Assembly: GCA_921293015.1 (NCBI GenBank)
Contig: OV121081.1
Span: 59,537,022-59,601,021, forward strand
Origin: Phorcus lineatus
Taxonomy: Eukaryota > Mollusca > Gastropoda > Trochida > Trochidae
Direction: 5' to 3'
DNA length: 64,000 nt
Position 1 is the stretch's first letter. Each line of letters starts with the position of its first letter. The position numbers were made by a program, and so were the translations under genes. Below the pieces are notes generated by a model that saw only the letters and a list, made by a program, of their open reading frames with translations, was not told where the DNA came from and did not search any database. Positions 23,672 to 34,244 of this stretch are shown here, piece after piece.

Positions 23672-24131
23672 AAATGCGCCGTGGTTATGTTGCATTTTTA
23701 CATCATGTCTTATTCGAGGAAATACGTATTTTCAATGTATTACTGCTGCACGTTTGCCAGAAAATTACATAATTTCAACATTATAGCTGTTGGTCTCGTT
23801 CTATTTCTTCTAAAGATGAATATCCAGAATACCGTATTGCTCACAAAAATTTATGGTACTTTATGATTTTCAACCTGAAATCCTTTCGTATTTAATTCTA
23901 ACCTTTTAAAGATAGCTGATCAACCTTTCATAAATAAAGCCCATATCTACAGATTGGGGAGATTTGTTCCCCTTCTATCCGACATCAAATAAGTGAAATG
24001 ATTGATTGATTGTTCTAAATTGAAAGCAAATTCCGTCATTGCAAATAATATCATAAATATCAACCTGATCTGACAACTTAAAGTAGTAATTGTAGTTTTA
24101 TGATGACAGATTCAGTAGTTAAACAGTTTTA
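23672..24131. other. non-coding sequence left of the pogo transposon
   Basis: A/T-rich with no recognisable gene or repeat. It ends at the TA target site of the pogo element (24130-24131). Confidence 0.4.
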
Positions 24132-24450
24132 TTACCCACGTGGGACTTCGTAAAGGGGTTTCATAACAATCTGTTATGACACATATGTCATAACAACTTT
24201 GAGTGATTTGATTGGCTGATACATGAGTTTTGACGTTACCGGTACTATTTTCATCAGCTATTTCATTCATGATTTCCATTCATAAGATTTCGTTCCTAAG
24301 CACACGAAAAACGAGAATTTTCATAATATAATCGAAATAAAACTTAATTTTCATTGTGGCTACATGCAAAGCTTTTCTTTCCTTTAATTACTGAAATGTC
24401 CGTAAATGAATAGAAAAACGATACAATCTAGCTCTGGCCAACTTCAAAAC

Positions 24451-26538
24451 CTAAATTTTGCAACGGCATCGGTGACAGTGGAATACCGAATCGATTGTCA
24501 ACTCTTGTTTAGTAACTGTGAAGGGGAGACACACAATGTGTAACCAAGATTTGCATTTGTCGCACTGAACCCAGCGAACGTTTTCTCTTTCATTTTTTGG
24601 CACTCGCTTTCTGCAAACGGCACACATGATAAGTTGCCCTTTCTTTTTTTGAAGCTGGTTTTGACTCTTAAGTTTCCTTATTTCCATTTTGCGCTCTTTT
24701 TCCTTTTGCTTTATTTCCTTCATCTCCATTTGTTCTTTCTTTGACATAACAACTTCATCACTTGTCAAAACACGACATGATGTGATGAGCTTCCTGGATT
24801 TTTGTTCAGATGTATGGGTGATTTTGGGGAGAAACATATCATTAACTGCCATATTCCATGACGTTGAAGAGAGCATTGTGTCCCCACCGGAAGCAAGAGA
24901 GTCCAAAATGAGTCGTGCATCTAAATCTGCACAAGGGATCTTTGTTTCTTCACTTAATGTGCAGGGGACCAGAGAGACCTCAACAGGGTTAAAAGAGATG
25001 GCCAGAGGGTTTTCAGGGATGACAGTAGAGTCATTAGAAACTTCACTGTTGCTGAAAGAATCGACTAGTGAGTCGAGTACAAGTTGAGAGACTGCATCAG
25101 GACCAACAACAGGAGTGACACTAGGAGGAGCAGAAGTGACACTGTGAGGAGCAAGAATAACAGGAGTGACACTGGGAGGAGCATGAGTGACACAATGGGG
25201 AGCAGGAGTGACAGAGGCAGGAGCAGGAGTGACACAAGCAGGAGCAGGAGTGACACAAGCAGGAGCAGGAGTGACACAAGCAGGAGCAGGAGTGACACAA
25301 GCAGGAGCAGGAGTGACACAAGCAGGAGCAGGGCGGTAGCTAGAGGAAGGGGAATATGCCTCATGCGGCACAGCATCCATGTTCAATGGGAAAATTCCAC
25401 ATGCTCTAAATCCACTGATTATATTGGATGGGGTGAAGGCTGCATTAAATGCTGATGAAAAGATCCTCGGCCAGGAACCCTTGTTAATTGTTTTTCCCGG
25501 GTTGTCCGACATGAAGGTTGAGGCAAGTTGATTATAGTTGCTCTTCAATGATCGAAAGACACTCCTGTCGAGTGGCTGGAGGTAATGTGTTGTATGTGGC
25601 GGAAACGCCATAAGTGTAATACCAGCCGCCCGTGCAGCCTCAAGAAGACCAAGAGTCTCGTGGCTGCAGTGGCTGTCCAGTAGGAGAAGCTGTGGCCTTT
25701 CGTCCCCGATTGCCGGCAGGAAGACTTTTGTAAACCATTCCTGTGCCAAGACGTCCTCCATCCAAGCCTTGGACTGATACGTCCAAAAGGCACCCTCGGG
25801 ACCGTTTTCAGTGTCCCAAGCATTAAGGGACTTTTTTGTCTTCCCCCTTACAATTACCATTGGGGGAAGGGCTCTCCCAACAGCGTTTGCACAGCAAACT
25901 ACTGTTATTGACTCTCGGGAGTTACTGGTCCGACCGGGGACCGACTTACTTCCCCTCCTGGCAATAACACCACTTGGGGTGTGCTCCATTATTATCCCCG
26001 ATTCATCAAGGTTCCAGATCTGCTGGGGTTTGTCTTTGATCTCCAACGTTTCCAGTGTGTTGCCAAGAGTTTTGAAATACTCCTCGACAACCGGCCTTTT
26101 TATCATCCTTACGCGACTTTGGCTTAACTTTTCAGGACGTCTGATAGCTAATTCCGGGTGACGTTTTTGAAACCCACCCCACCAATCTACCCCGGGGATA
26201 TCATTCTTGAAAGGTGTTTTGATCTTTAAGTTTCTTACGAGTCTCCCAGTTTTCACCAAAAGCTGCTTCCGGGAGATGCCAAACCCCATGGAAGCAGCTT
26301 TGGTGACATTTTCGGCGATTTCATTTTCAAGTTTTTCTGGAATGGCCGGAGGGCGACCCATTTTGGCTCCCGGCTCAACTCTTCCTTTAACGTGATCCCT
26401 AAGGGTTGATTTGGGAATCCCAGTTAAAGTGGACACTTGACTATAACTACTCCCTGATTGAATCATGGAGACAGCCTCCTCCAACTTATCAGAATCATGT
26501 TTCTTGTACACACCTTTCTTCTTGTAGGTACGCGGCAT
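24451..26538 (-). CDS. pogo/Tigger (CENP-B-like) DDE transposase with C-terminal PHD finger
   Basis: A 695-aa intact reading frame. Residues about 10-55 form a Psq-type helix-turn-helix and 65-135 a CENP-B-type DNA-binding segment (PGVDWWGGFQKRHPEL). The DDE domain follows with all three acidic residues: D178 (WNLDESG), D288 (LLLLDSH) and D324 (LQPLDRSVF), a DD35D spacing. Residues about 405-475 are a PAPACVT tandem repeat. A charged helical segment (about 600-635) precedes a Cys4-His-Cys3 PHD finger near 639-690 (CAVC, CDKC, WLHIVC, CHRC), which could read histone tails. A splice acceptor (CCTTGTAG) lies immediately before the ATG. Intact catalytic residues suggest recent activity or selection; domestication cannot be excluded. 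Function would be transposon excision and integration at TA. Confidence 0.9.
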   Translation of the reverse strand: MPRTYKKKGVYKKHDSDKLEEAVSMIQSGSSYSQVSTLTGIPKSTLRDHVKGRVEPGAKMGRPPAIPEKLENEIAENVTKAASMGFGISRKQLLVKTGRLVRNLKIKTPFKNDIPGVDWWGGFQKRHPELAIRRPEKLSQSRVRMIKRPVVEEYFKTLGNTLETLEIKDKPQQIWNLDESGIIMEHTPSGVIARRGSKSVPGRTSNSRESITVVCCANAVGRALPPMVIVRGKTKKSLNAWDTENGPEGAFWTYQSKAWMEDVLAQEWFTKVFLPAIGDERPQLLLLDSHCSHETLGLLEAARAAGITLMAFPPHTTHYLQPLDRSVFRSLKSNYNQLASTFMSDNPGKTINKGSWPRIFSSAFNAAFTPSNIISGFRACGIFPLNMDAVPHEAYSPSSSYRPAPACVTPAPACVTPAPACVTPAPACVTPAPACVTPAPASVTPAPHCVTHAPPSVTPVILAPHSVTSAPPSVTPVVGPDAVSQLVLDSLVDSFSNSEVSNDSTVIPENPLAISFNPVEVSLVPCTLSEETKIPCADLDARLILDSLASGGDTMLSSTSWNMAVNDMFLPKITHTSEQKSRKLITSCRVLTSDEVVMSKKEQMEMKEIKQKEKERKMEIRKLKSQNQLQKKKGQLIMCAVCRKRVPKNERENVRWVQCDKCKSWLHIVCLPFTVTKQELTIDSVFHCHRCRCKI
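25108..25331 (-). repeat. coding minisatellite, 21-bp unit (PAPACVT)
   Basis: Tandem 21-bp units inside the transposase gene. The units at about 25229-25331 are perfect, and more diverged ones continue to about 25108 (PASVT, PHCVT, PPSVT variants). Each unit encodes Pro-Ala-Pro-Ala-Cys-Val-Thr. The length is a multiple of three, so copy number can change without a frameshift. It separates the catalytic domain from the PHD finger as a flexible Pro/Thr-rich linker. Open frames on the other strand and frames are by-products. Confidence 0.92.
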
Positions 26539-27550
26539 CTACAAGGTGATAAAATAATTTTAGTTTCTTTTATTTTAGTTTGATTGACATGTTATTCAAC
26601 TAAGTCAGTGTCGGAGGGTAGAACTACGCACCTAATTTTATTCACTTTTTACTGGGGCATTTAACCCTGTGCTTACAATGATTATATAAAAATACCTTTT
26701 GCAATGAACTATCACTTTAGCCTTAATACGACTCATATACGCGGTGCAAAACGATATATATGATAGCCTATGGCTATGTCATTTCGGTGACATAATGTGT
26801 AATTGGTCATGGCACAAGGCAGTATAAGGGTTAACATATGCAGAGATATTCATTATACAAGTACACGTTAAGGTGACCATGATACCAGTTGTGTTAAAAA
26901 CATCAAACATATTTTTAAGGAAACCGAAAGTATTGTCTTTAATTGTAAAATATCTAGTGTGTAAATATAAACGTGTAGGCCATTCTCATATGCTTAACGA
27001 ACATTAAGTTTGAAGGTAGGCTATGGGCCTATTCATTTTGTTTTGGACATTGTTTAACTTAAATTGTTATCAAATAAGTAAAATTACATTTTAAGAAATT
27101 GAAATAGGGGACAGTTGCAGGATAATATTAGTTCCAAACGATTATTATTAGCATTTTGAACTTGCTAGCGTGTATCTATATCTACCCTCCACAAATGCAT
27201 TTTAATTTGATGATATACGAATAAATATTTTATGTAAACTTTTTGCCGGTTTTTTATTTAAACATTTGAATAAGAAAACAATTGAAACAATTTCATTCAT
27301 TTCGTTTCTCAATCATTAATTGATATATAAAAAGTGTTTTTTTTAAAGAATATGAATGATCGTAGTTTCCTATGTAGGGTTAGGCCTAACTAAAAGTGAC
27401 GGGGTAATTCCGTCCACTTTATAGTCAAGTATTTTAATGATTTTTCTAACAAATATCTTATGAAAATGCATTATTTTGAAACTATATGATGAACTTTTAT
27501 CGTTTTTCGATTCTTGTTTGGACTGTCTTTCATATATTTTAAGTACTTAC
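26539..27550 (-). other. inferred 5' leader intron of the transposase gene
   Basis: On the minus strand a strong donor TTTACC|GTAAGTAC is at 27550-27549, and an acceptor TCACCTTGTAG ends at 26539, directly before the start codon. The 1,012-bp interval is A/T-rich with no gene. The ATG would be the first triplet of the second exon. Confidence 0.5.
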
Positions 27551-27684
27551 GGTAAATTCCCGAGGGCGGCGAATCTGTCAATCTGGCTGTTCCAACAATG
27601 GCGGGGACCCAGTGGAGTTTGAATACGGACCAATGGCAATTGAGGTTACAAATAATTTACAGAAATAGCTGATGACGTATTGGG
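27551..27684 (-). other. candidate 5' non-coding exon and promoter of the transposase gene
   Basis: A G+C-richer patch upstream of the donor at 27550 contains CCCCGCCATTGTTGG on the minus strand. A transcript starting here would splice to the transposase ATG. The ATGGCGG words here and in the flanking inverted repeats resemble YY1 sites, but this is only a motif match. Confidence 0.35.
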
Positions 27685-28413
27685 CATGGGCCCCGCTAAC
27701 AGAGTCCTCTATGTATAGACTATTGACAGGGTAATTCACCCGCCATCTTCGAACTCTAGCGTGTAAAATGCTCTTTAAACGCAAATAAAAACTAAAAGTA
27801 TATCACGAAATGATCGGACATATATCCTTTGATACTCCGCCGCTAATCTTACCTTAATTTTTTTTTAATAATGCCTATTTCTGACTTAATTTTCGCGAAG
27901 CGAGCCTGGTTACATTTACCCCACCCGGAAGTTGTCAATGGCGGTCGACCAGTTATTGTTTATGACGAGTTATTGTAAAATTAATGTCTTTAAAAAAATA
28001 TTACCACTGAGTTAAGTTGACTTCTGACATTGTTGTTATCTCTCACGTGTTAAAAATGTCATGCGAAAAAATTTGAATTTCCCTCGCTTAATCAAGTGTT
28101 TATGGCATTCTACTAATCAACCAATGAGGTTCAAGAAGCGTGTTGGCTGCGGCCATGTCGGCAGCCATTGTAAACTTCCGGGTAAGGTAAATGTGACCTG
28201 ACCGCTTCGCGAAAGAAAGATTAAAAGCAGGAATAAAACGATAAGTATGAAGGAAAGGTTAGCGGCGGAGTATCTCTGGGAATGTGTTCTATTACTACAT
28301 AATGCAATTTGAGTCGACAATAGCGTAAAATTAGATTTTTTAGATCGAAGATGGCGGGTGAATTACCCTGTCAATAGTCTATACATAAGGGACTCTGTTA
28401 GCGGGGGCCCATG
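27685..28413. mobile_element. long-inverted-repeat (foldback) element, about 730 bp
   Basis: The outer 75 bp at each end are nearly identical inverted repeats, from CATGGGCCC through CTATTGACAGGGTAATTC to CCGCCATCTTCGA. More diverged matches continue inward (GATACTCCGCCGCTAA; CGCGAAGCG; ACTTCCGGGT), giving arms of about 250 bp around a loop near 27960-28120. There is no coding sequence and I could not identify a target duplication. It lies inside the pogo element, upstream of its leader exon, so it is probably a nested insertion. Confidence 0.75.
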
Positions 28414-28905
28414 ACTCTACCCTACAATTAGATCTACAGTGACTTGTCCTCTGATGAAGATTAGTTGCAATTGAATGAAAAGCTTCTTTACCAGTTGACA
28501 GTTTTTAAGACATAAATTTCAATGTTATTCCCTTTAGGTCAAATCTTACGTGTGCCATTCGAAACGTGTCTGACGGCCGACTGACGTTGAGCCGAGATTT
28601 AGGTTCAAAATGTTGACAGTTTTCGCGTGTTTATGCTGAATAAAAGATTTGTAGCCGAAACCAAGTCTTTAAATGAAATGAATTAAAGGATTTTTGCTTT
28701 CAGTTGTAGTTTATTTTCATGTATTTCTTTATCAAATGTAATGAACTACATTACACCAAAGCAGCGTACGTTTTCCGAAGTGAAGGTGCCGACATTCCAA
28801 TCACCAGTGAAATGTATTAATCCGCGTTTTGAGTTTCTTTATAAGGGAAGCTAAATTTTACTTTAATTTGACGATGTTTTCATTGTAAAAAACGTGGGTA
28901 ATAAA

Positions 28906-29056
28906 TAGGATACAAAACTCGTTCCCCTTTCATATCAAGTTTATGTCCCTCGTGAAATAATTTTGTTTTGTCACTCGCCAAGGCTCGTGACAAAGCAAAA
29001 TTATTTCACTTGGGACATAAACTTGATATGAAAGGGGAAGCTCGTTTGATATCCTA
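28906..29056. repeat. 151-bp near-perfect palindrome (hairpin element)
   Basis: Left and right arms of about 74 bp (TAGGATA... and ...TATCCTA) are inverted copies with a few mismatches. The core CTTTCATATCAAGTTTATGT is perfectly repeated, and the spacer is only a few bases. It starts right after the TA at the right end of the pogo element. It may be a tiny foldback MITE or a product of end rearrangement. Confidence 0.85.
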
Positions 29057-30022
29057 TAATTATGAGTTACAACCCCATTACAAAGTTACTTCATTCCAGC
29101 TATTTCAAAAGTCACAACGCAATTAAGCTTCAATTACGAAATGGGACTAAACATTGCGTCAATAGTCAAGTCTCGTGTTCTTGTGTACTATTGTGTCACA
29201 GCCAGTTAATGGCTTGATATAAGTTGTTTAAGGTTGTGTATCACATGCAGGTATATATGTAACTTACTTGTGACTTAGCAGATTTATATGTAACTTATAG
29301 AGAAGGGACGACAACAAGCAACTTGTGGGTATGAATAACAATGAGCCCGAGAGCGGTGAATGTAATCATGGCATAGCGGGTGACGTAAGTATCGGGAATA
29401 TTCAACATACGTAACAATAGTTTCATTCATATATAAAGTCTTCCTTTTTAATTCGAGCACTTCTCGGCATAGAAATGGAGATGCCTAATCGGATGCAATG
29501 AGATTTATTTGTGCAATCAGCGATTCGATTCAAAAGTAATCATTTGTAAAGCCTTGGTCAGCTCCGTATGCTCTTGGAAATTTATAGAAATAATACGACT
29601 GTACGCACGAGTCTTCAAAAAGAACACTTTAACATTATTTTGCGACTGATTAATGGTATCGGAAAAATTGTGTCAAGCAAGCCTTCCTTACAAGAGGCGT
29701 TTCCATTTGCTGTAATGCAGAAGCTATTTTATATAGCAATGTTTAACCCTCGGGGAGTCTACTGGATGCCCAATAAGTGCGCGATTTAAATCAGAGGCTA
29801 GCGTAGGATTTCATTACCTCGTTGGAGAGAGAATGCCTCCTATCTTATTTCTTCCTGTCACCAATCATTAGTTCATCGCCCATGGAAATAAGCAAACTGG
29901 TATATGCAATACCTTAGAGTAGTTTGTGAACCATTTGTATTATAATGGACCCTTCCAAACACATAAACATAAACGCAGAATAGTGGAAAATCATAAAAAC
30001 GCCCTGTTTTCATTTAGTTCAT
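29057..30022. other. intergenic sequence without recognisable gene
   Basis: A/T-rich. Short open frames have no family resemblance. Nothing beyond a few palindromic words is seen. Confidence 0.4.
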
Positions 30023-30035
30023 CAAAACTGTAGGT

Positions 30036-30160
30036 GAGGTGAGGTGAGGTGAGTTGGTGTTTAACGCCGCTTTCAAGATTATTTCACTTATATCGCGGCT
30101 GCTAGTATTATTGCAGGGAGAAAGCCCGCAACACCATTGTGGCTATGCATTGCGGTGAAA
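30036..30160 (+). mobile_element. short retroposon-like insertion, 125 bp, with 13-bp target duplication
   Basis: The 13-bp word CAAAACTGTAGGT lies at 30023-30035 and again at 30161-30173. Between them is a GAGGT pentamer run (GAGGTGAGGTGAGGTGAGTT), then GTGTTTAACGCCGC, TATATCGCGGCTG and an internal region ending TGCGGTGAAA. Similar 'GTGAG...TTTAACGCCGC...CGGC' sequences are very common in mollusc genomes (from memory, not checked). The long direct repeat points to LINE-type retroposition. No Pol III boxes were identified. Confidence 0.65.
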
Positions 30161-30173
30161 CAAAACTGTAGGT

Positions 30174-32466
30174 ATAATATATCTGAGAAACAGAGATTTG
30201 AAACAGCTTTTGGGAATTGCTATTTACGTCAATATCTGTCACGATGACATGTAATATTACAGTGACTTCTTTAAGTCTTGCAGGATATTGTCTCCTTTAC
30301 ATTGTGACATTAGTCAGTTTCATCCTTCTTCTTTGATATTTAATATCAAAAATTAATTTCATTTCAACAAAGTAAAACTCAATATTATTTTCAATCATTT
30401 ATTTGGAAAACTGCAAAATTCAACTTGTGAACATGATAATAAATATAAATCTGATGTAAAAATTCTCATGTAAATAGACATTTGTGATGAAAGACATGTT
30501 TGATGAAGGTATTATTTCATACATGATATCTGTTGGTGGGTCAATGTAAATATACAGTGTAAACTAACCCATACAGCGATTAATATTTCTACATGCATTT
30601 TCGTTTTACTTCTCTCAGCCCCTTCGCTGAACCGGGGTAGAAAGGAGTTTTGATTAGGTTTTCAAACACTATTGTTTGTAAACGGGTTTGAAATGCATAA
30701 CGATCATGAAAACATCCAACAACCGGGACGCCTAAAATGAAATGCAATACTTTGCAAACACTATGAAATACTTCTGAAACGTTTCGATATCATTTTCAAA
30801 TATTTTTACGTATTTCCATGACATATGCCAATTTTTAAAACACAGTTCCATATCATATTCTAATATTTTAACATAGTTCCGTATTTATTCAAATATTTCT
30901 AAAAGCTTTCCGAGAATTTTTTTGTCTGCATTGAGAAAAATCTTATTTTTCTGTCATGTAATCCAGAAATATGCTTTTATTCTTAAATTCTTTATGCATT
31001 ATGTTTCAGATACTATCTATCAATAATGTTTTTAAGATATTCCATTGCTTCGAAATACTGTTGTAGAATGTTAAGTTCGGATATCACATTGCACAGATAT
31101 ATTACCGCAGACAAAATATACAACAATGACAATGATGACGTGAGTTTGTATTGCGTAAATGAATTAAGATTTAAATGACATAAATGAAACACACTTCTAC
31201 CAAAAATATCGAAAACGTAGCACTTCATTTTTTTCTTCTTATTGTTGATTGTAAAATGCCTTGACATCCCCTCACCCTAAAACTACATGTCACGCCATTG
31301 TAAGGATTTACGAGATCACAAACTTACCCTCTGTTTTAGATCAAACACAGACAGCTATATTTACATTTATCACAAATGCTTAAATGGGACTTCCTTTCGG
31401 TGGAAAAATATGTACACACATACAATAAACAAAATCAAAGCAAAATTCATAAAAACATTTTTTTTCTAAATTCTGATAAGACATGCCAAAAGTATTTTTC
31501 GCGCGTCACCGATTGCATCCTTCAACATCATTTAACATCAGAAATTTTCATTCAATTTTGTTATCTGGCGCAACTCCCATGCATCATTCGCAACACAATT
31601 GTAAGCTCACATATACCCTGTTTAGATATAAATTCATGAATTAAAAGCACAGTAAGTCATTGTTATTGAAATCATAAACCCATGTACAAACCTTAAAGTT
31701 AGTTTTTCAAAGAATGGACAAATACAAATTCGCAAGTAATATGTGTTTTGCGATCTATGCAGCATAGTTTGTTAAAAACAAATTCTTCAACACTTTTTTC
31801 ATAGCATTAAATGCAAAAGAACACACACAAAAACATCAAACTCAACAATAAAGCTCCATGTGAACGGAATTCTCATTATTCATATTATGCATAAATGTAT
31901 TGAGCAATATCATATAGAGGCGGATCATGTATAAAATTACTGAGTAAAATCATTTACATCACTTGTCAAAGCTATTTTCCCCTATTGTTCTCGATGAACA
32001 AATAAATGTTAATTTTGTAGATATTCTGAAACCTAAATCCATGATATTGCTATACAATGGGTACAGAAGAATCGTCTTTATTCGAAGGATGATGACTGTG
32101 AAATAACTTCAAAAGTCAGCAGATAAAGAATAAAAAAGGTCAGTTTTTCGAAGATCATACCTGATAACATCAAACCTCGACGAATTTCATTATCGAAAAA
32201 AGAAATCACATTTTGGGATCATGTTTTAAATTAGACCATTAGCAGGAGGATAAAAACCTTAACACAGGCACTTTTTCGATATCAAAATTTCAGGCACCTT
32301 CATAATTTGACATTAAACCATAATTATTTGTACAATGATTTATATCATCACAACAGTGGATAGTAACTCACATCACATGACATTTTAGTGGATGTCTATT
32401 AAAACCCTTGAGAGATTACAAACATAACTACAATTCAAACAACAAACCAATTAAGGCAATAACTAA
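30174..32466. other. intergenic sequence and 3' UTR of the chitin synthase gene
   Basis: No gene found. The part from 32466 down to about 32060 is the likely 3' UTR. TTTATT at 32077-32082 reads AATAAA on the minus strand and is a candidate poly(A) signal about 385 nt after the stop codon. The rest is A/T-rich with no defined repeat. Confidence 0.4.
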
Positions 32467-34244
32467 TCAAACAACATCATAATCTGGAGGGTCATAATGT
32501 TCAGGCGGCATATGTCTTCTAACAGTGCTTCGGTACAGATCGTGACGACGTTGCATGTCGTGGTATTGATAGCTCCTAGACACCGTGGGAACTTGAGGCC
32601 GGAAGCGGGGATTACGGTCAAAATGTCTGCGCACAGTCCGGAAGCGCTTTTGAAAGTTCCTTTCATATTGAGAAATGTGCTGTGAGGGAGGTTCATCCTC
32701 ATCAGAATAATCTGGTTCATCTTCATTATATTCAGCCTCCACTTCATATTGTAGTGTACTTCCGGTTGTGTCGGAGTAGTCGTCATCATCGTCGTAATCA
32801 GGGAGCACTTCCACACCGGCAAACGCCGATTGGAGACGCTGAGCTTCTCGAATTGCATCAAGAGATTTCCGTTGGTCGTCAGTTCCCCGGAACCAGTTGA
32901 TTCGTGTACTGGCGATGAGGTGGAGAAATGTCCCCCACTGGTGTGCTACTGAGCCTGAGAACTGGATAATGAGCAGCAGGGAAAAGGAAGCGAGGAACAC
33001 CACGGACACTGGCTCGTACTTGCCTGCAATGAAGAACGTTTCCTTTAGCAAATCTTGCTTCAGCTGCAGTTGCAGGATCACCAGGGTGAACATGAGGTTA
33101 AGCAGGAAGTAGGCGAACACTACGTTATTCCGAGCAGAGAGGAGATCGGTCTTGATCTTCTCCTGCTGCTCTTTGTTTGCCTTGAGGGGTAACAGAAATT
33201 CTGTTATAGTCGTTTTCCAGAACTTATTTTCATGTTCCTCCAAATATTTTGCATGATAAGTATCGCCATCAATGTCTTTAATCCAGTGTGTCTCGTCAAT
33301 GACAACCTTCTTTGGCCTTTCCTTCTTTGGTTTGTCTGGTCTGGCGGCTTCGATTCTGCTCAGATTGGAAACAGATGTCTGTGGAGTCAATCCTTGCATT
33401 GGCGTCGATCTCTCATCCTTTTTATTGCCAATAACCTGGTACATGAACGACTTGATGTCTTGTATCAACGATGCAATCCCCAAGCTTTCAATAAACTTCC
33501 TGATCTTGCCCTTCTTCGCCTGCTGCACTTGCTCCAACTCTTCTGCCGGATTGACCTTGACCGGGCCCTCCCGTGTGCCCCAAGAAACGACGTTCAGATT
33601 ACAGAGGAAGAAGACGGTGAGGAAGACGAATGTTGAAGGCACCGTCAGATAGTACAGTATACCGTGAAACAGACACATCAGCTCTTTGGGATGGATTAGT
33701 CCTGTGATGACGAATATCAATGAGAGACCAACAAGAAAGAGAACATTTGGGGTGAAGAAATCCTCAGAGACAATGTTGATGACGGTCCCAACAGTAACAA
33801 TCATCATGACGATAGCGTACAGGGCAGACATGATGGCAGCAACCCTGACCTGTGTGCTGGTCTTGGCCTTGAGACAGAGAAGGATGTAGCAGAGAACTGG
33901 AATCACAGACATGAGGTAGCCCTGCCACATGTTCACCCCGAGCACAGCGTTATATGACCCGGCAATCATGAAGACCACAGTGCCTGGAGCAATAATGCTT
34001 GATGCCATCAAGAAGAACTGGTAACCCATGAACAGGGTACTGATGTTGTCATTCATGTTGACGGTTGTCCGCCAGGATCCCAGCAGATCCATGATGTTGG
34101 CCATGGTTGACGGAGACCATCGGCGCCGTTGGATGTAGAAGTCGTTGAAGGTTTCCGGGGCATAGGTGAAAGCGTCTGACCCTGCACAGTAGTCGATCTT
34201 CCAGCCCTGTTGGAGCAGCAAAGTACACAGCCACCGGTCCTCAC
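32467..34244 (-). CDS. CS1: terminal exon of chitin synthase: EDRW, QRRRW, C-terminal membrane helices and tail
   Basis: 1,778 bp, phase 1 acceptor (CTATAG|GTGAG). It begins [12 protein letters not shown] and contains QRRRW at about residues 1636-1640; both are signature motifs of processive chitin synthases (catalytic base and product binding). Then come about five to seven hydrophobic helices, a cytoplasmic loop with polybasic and Ser/Thr-rich sequence ([14 protein letters not shown]), two more helices, and a tail with an Asp run (YDDDDDYSD) followed by an Arg/Tyr/Pro-rich end finishing YDVV. The stop is TGA at 32467-32469. Confidence 0.95.

Larger units (their letters stand above)
24132..28901 (-). 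mobile_element. pogo/Tigger-type DNA transposon, about 4.8 kb
   Basis: The 10-bp sequence TTACCCACGT at 24132-24141 and its inverse at 28892-28901 are each flanked outward by TA, the target site of the Tc1/mariner-pogo group; the match extends to 14 bp if the flanks are included (TTTATTACCCACGT). Between them is an intact transposase gene on the minus strand with a spliced 5' leader. A palindromic segment containing TGACACATATGTCA lies near 24180. A second element (27685-28413) appears to have inserted inside. The boundaries rest on a short inverted repeat, so they are less certain than the gene itself. Confidence 0.6.

Noticed and set aside
25065..25455. Leu/Val-Ser-rich, Cys-Ser-His-rich and Arg-Ser-Asp-rich frames in several frames
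   Set aside because: They are translations of the 21-bp coding minisatellite in wrong frames or strands.
32497..34244. Several plus- and minus-strand open frames over the terminal chitin synthase exon
   Set aside because: All overlap a well-supported coding exon and show no recognisable domains.
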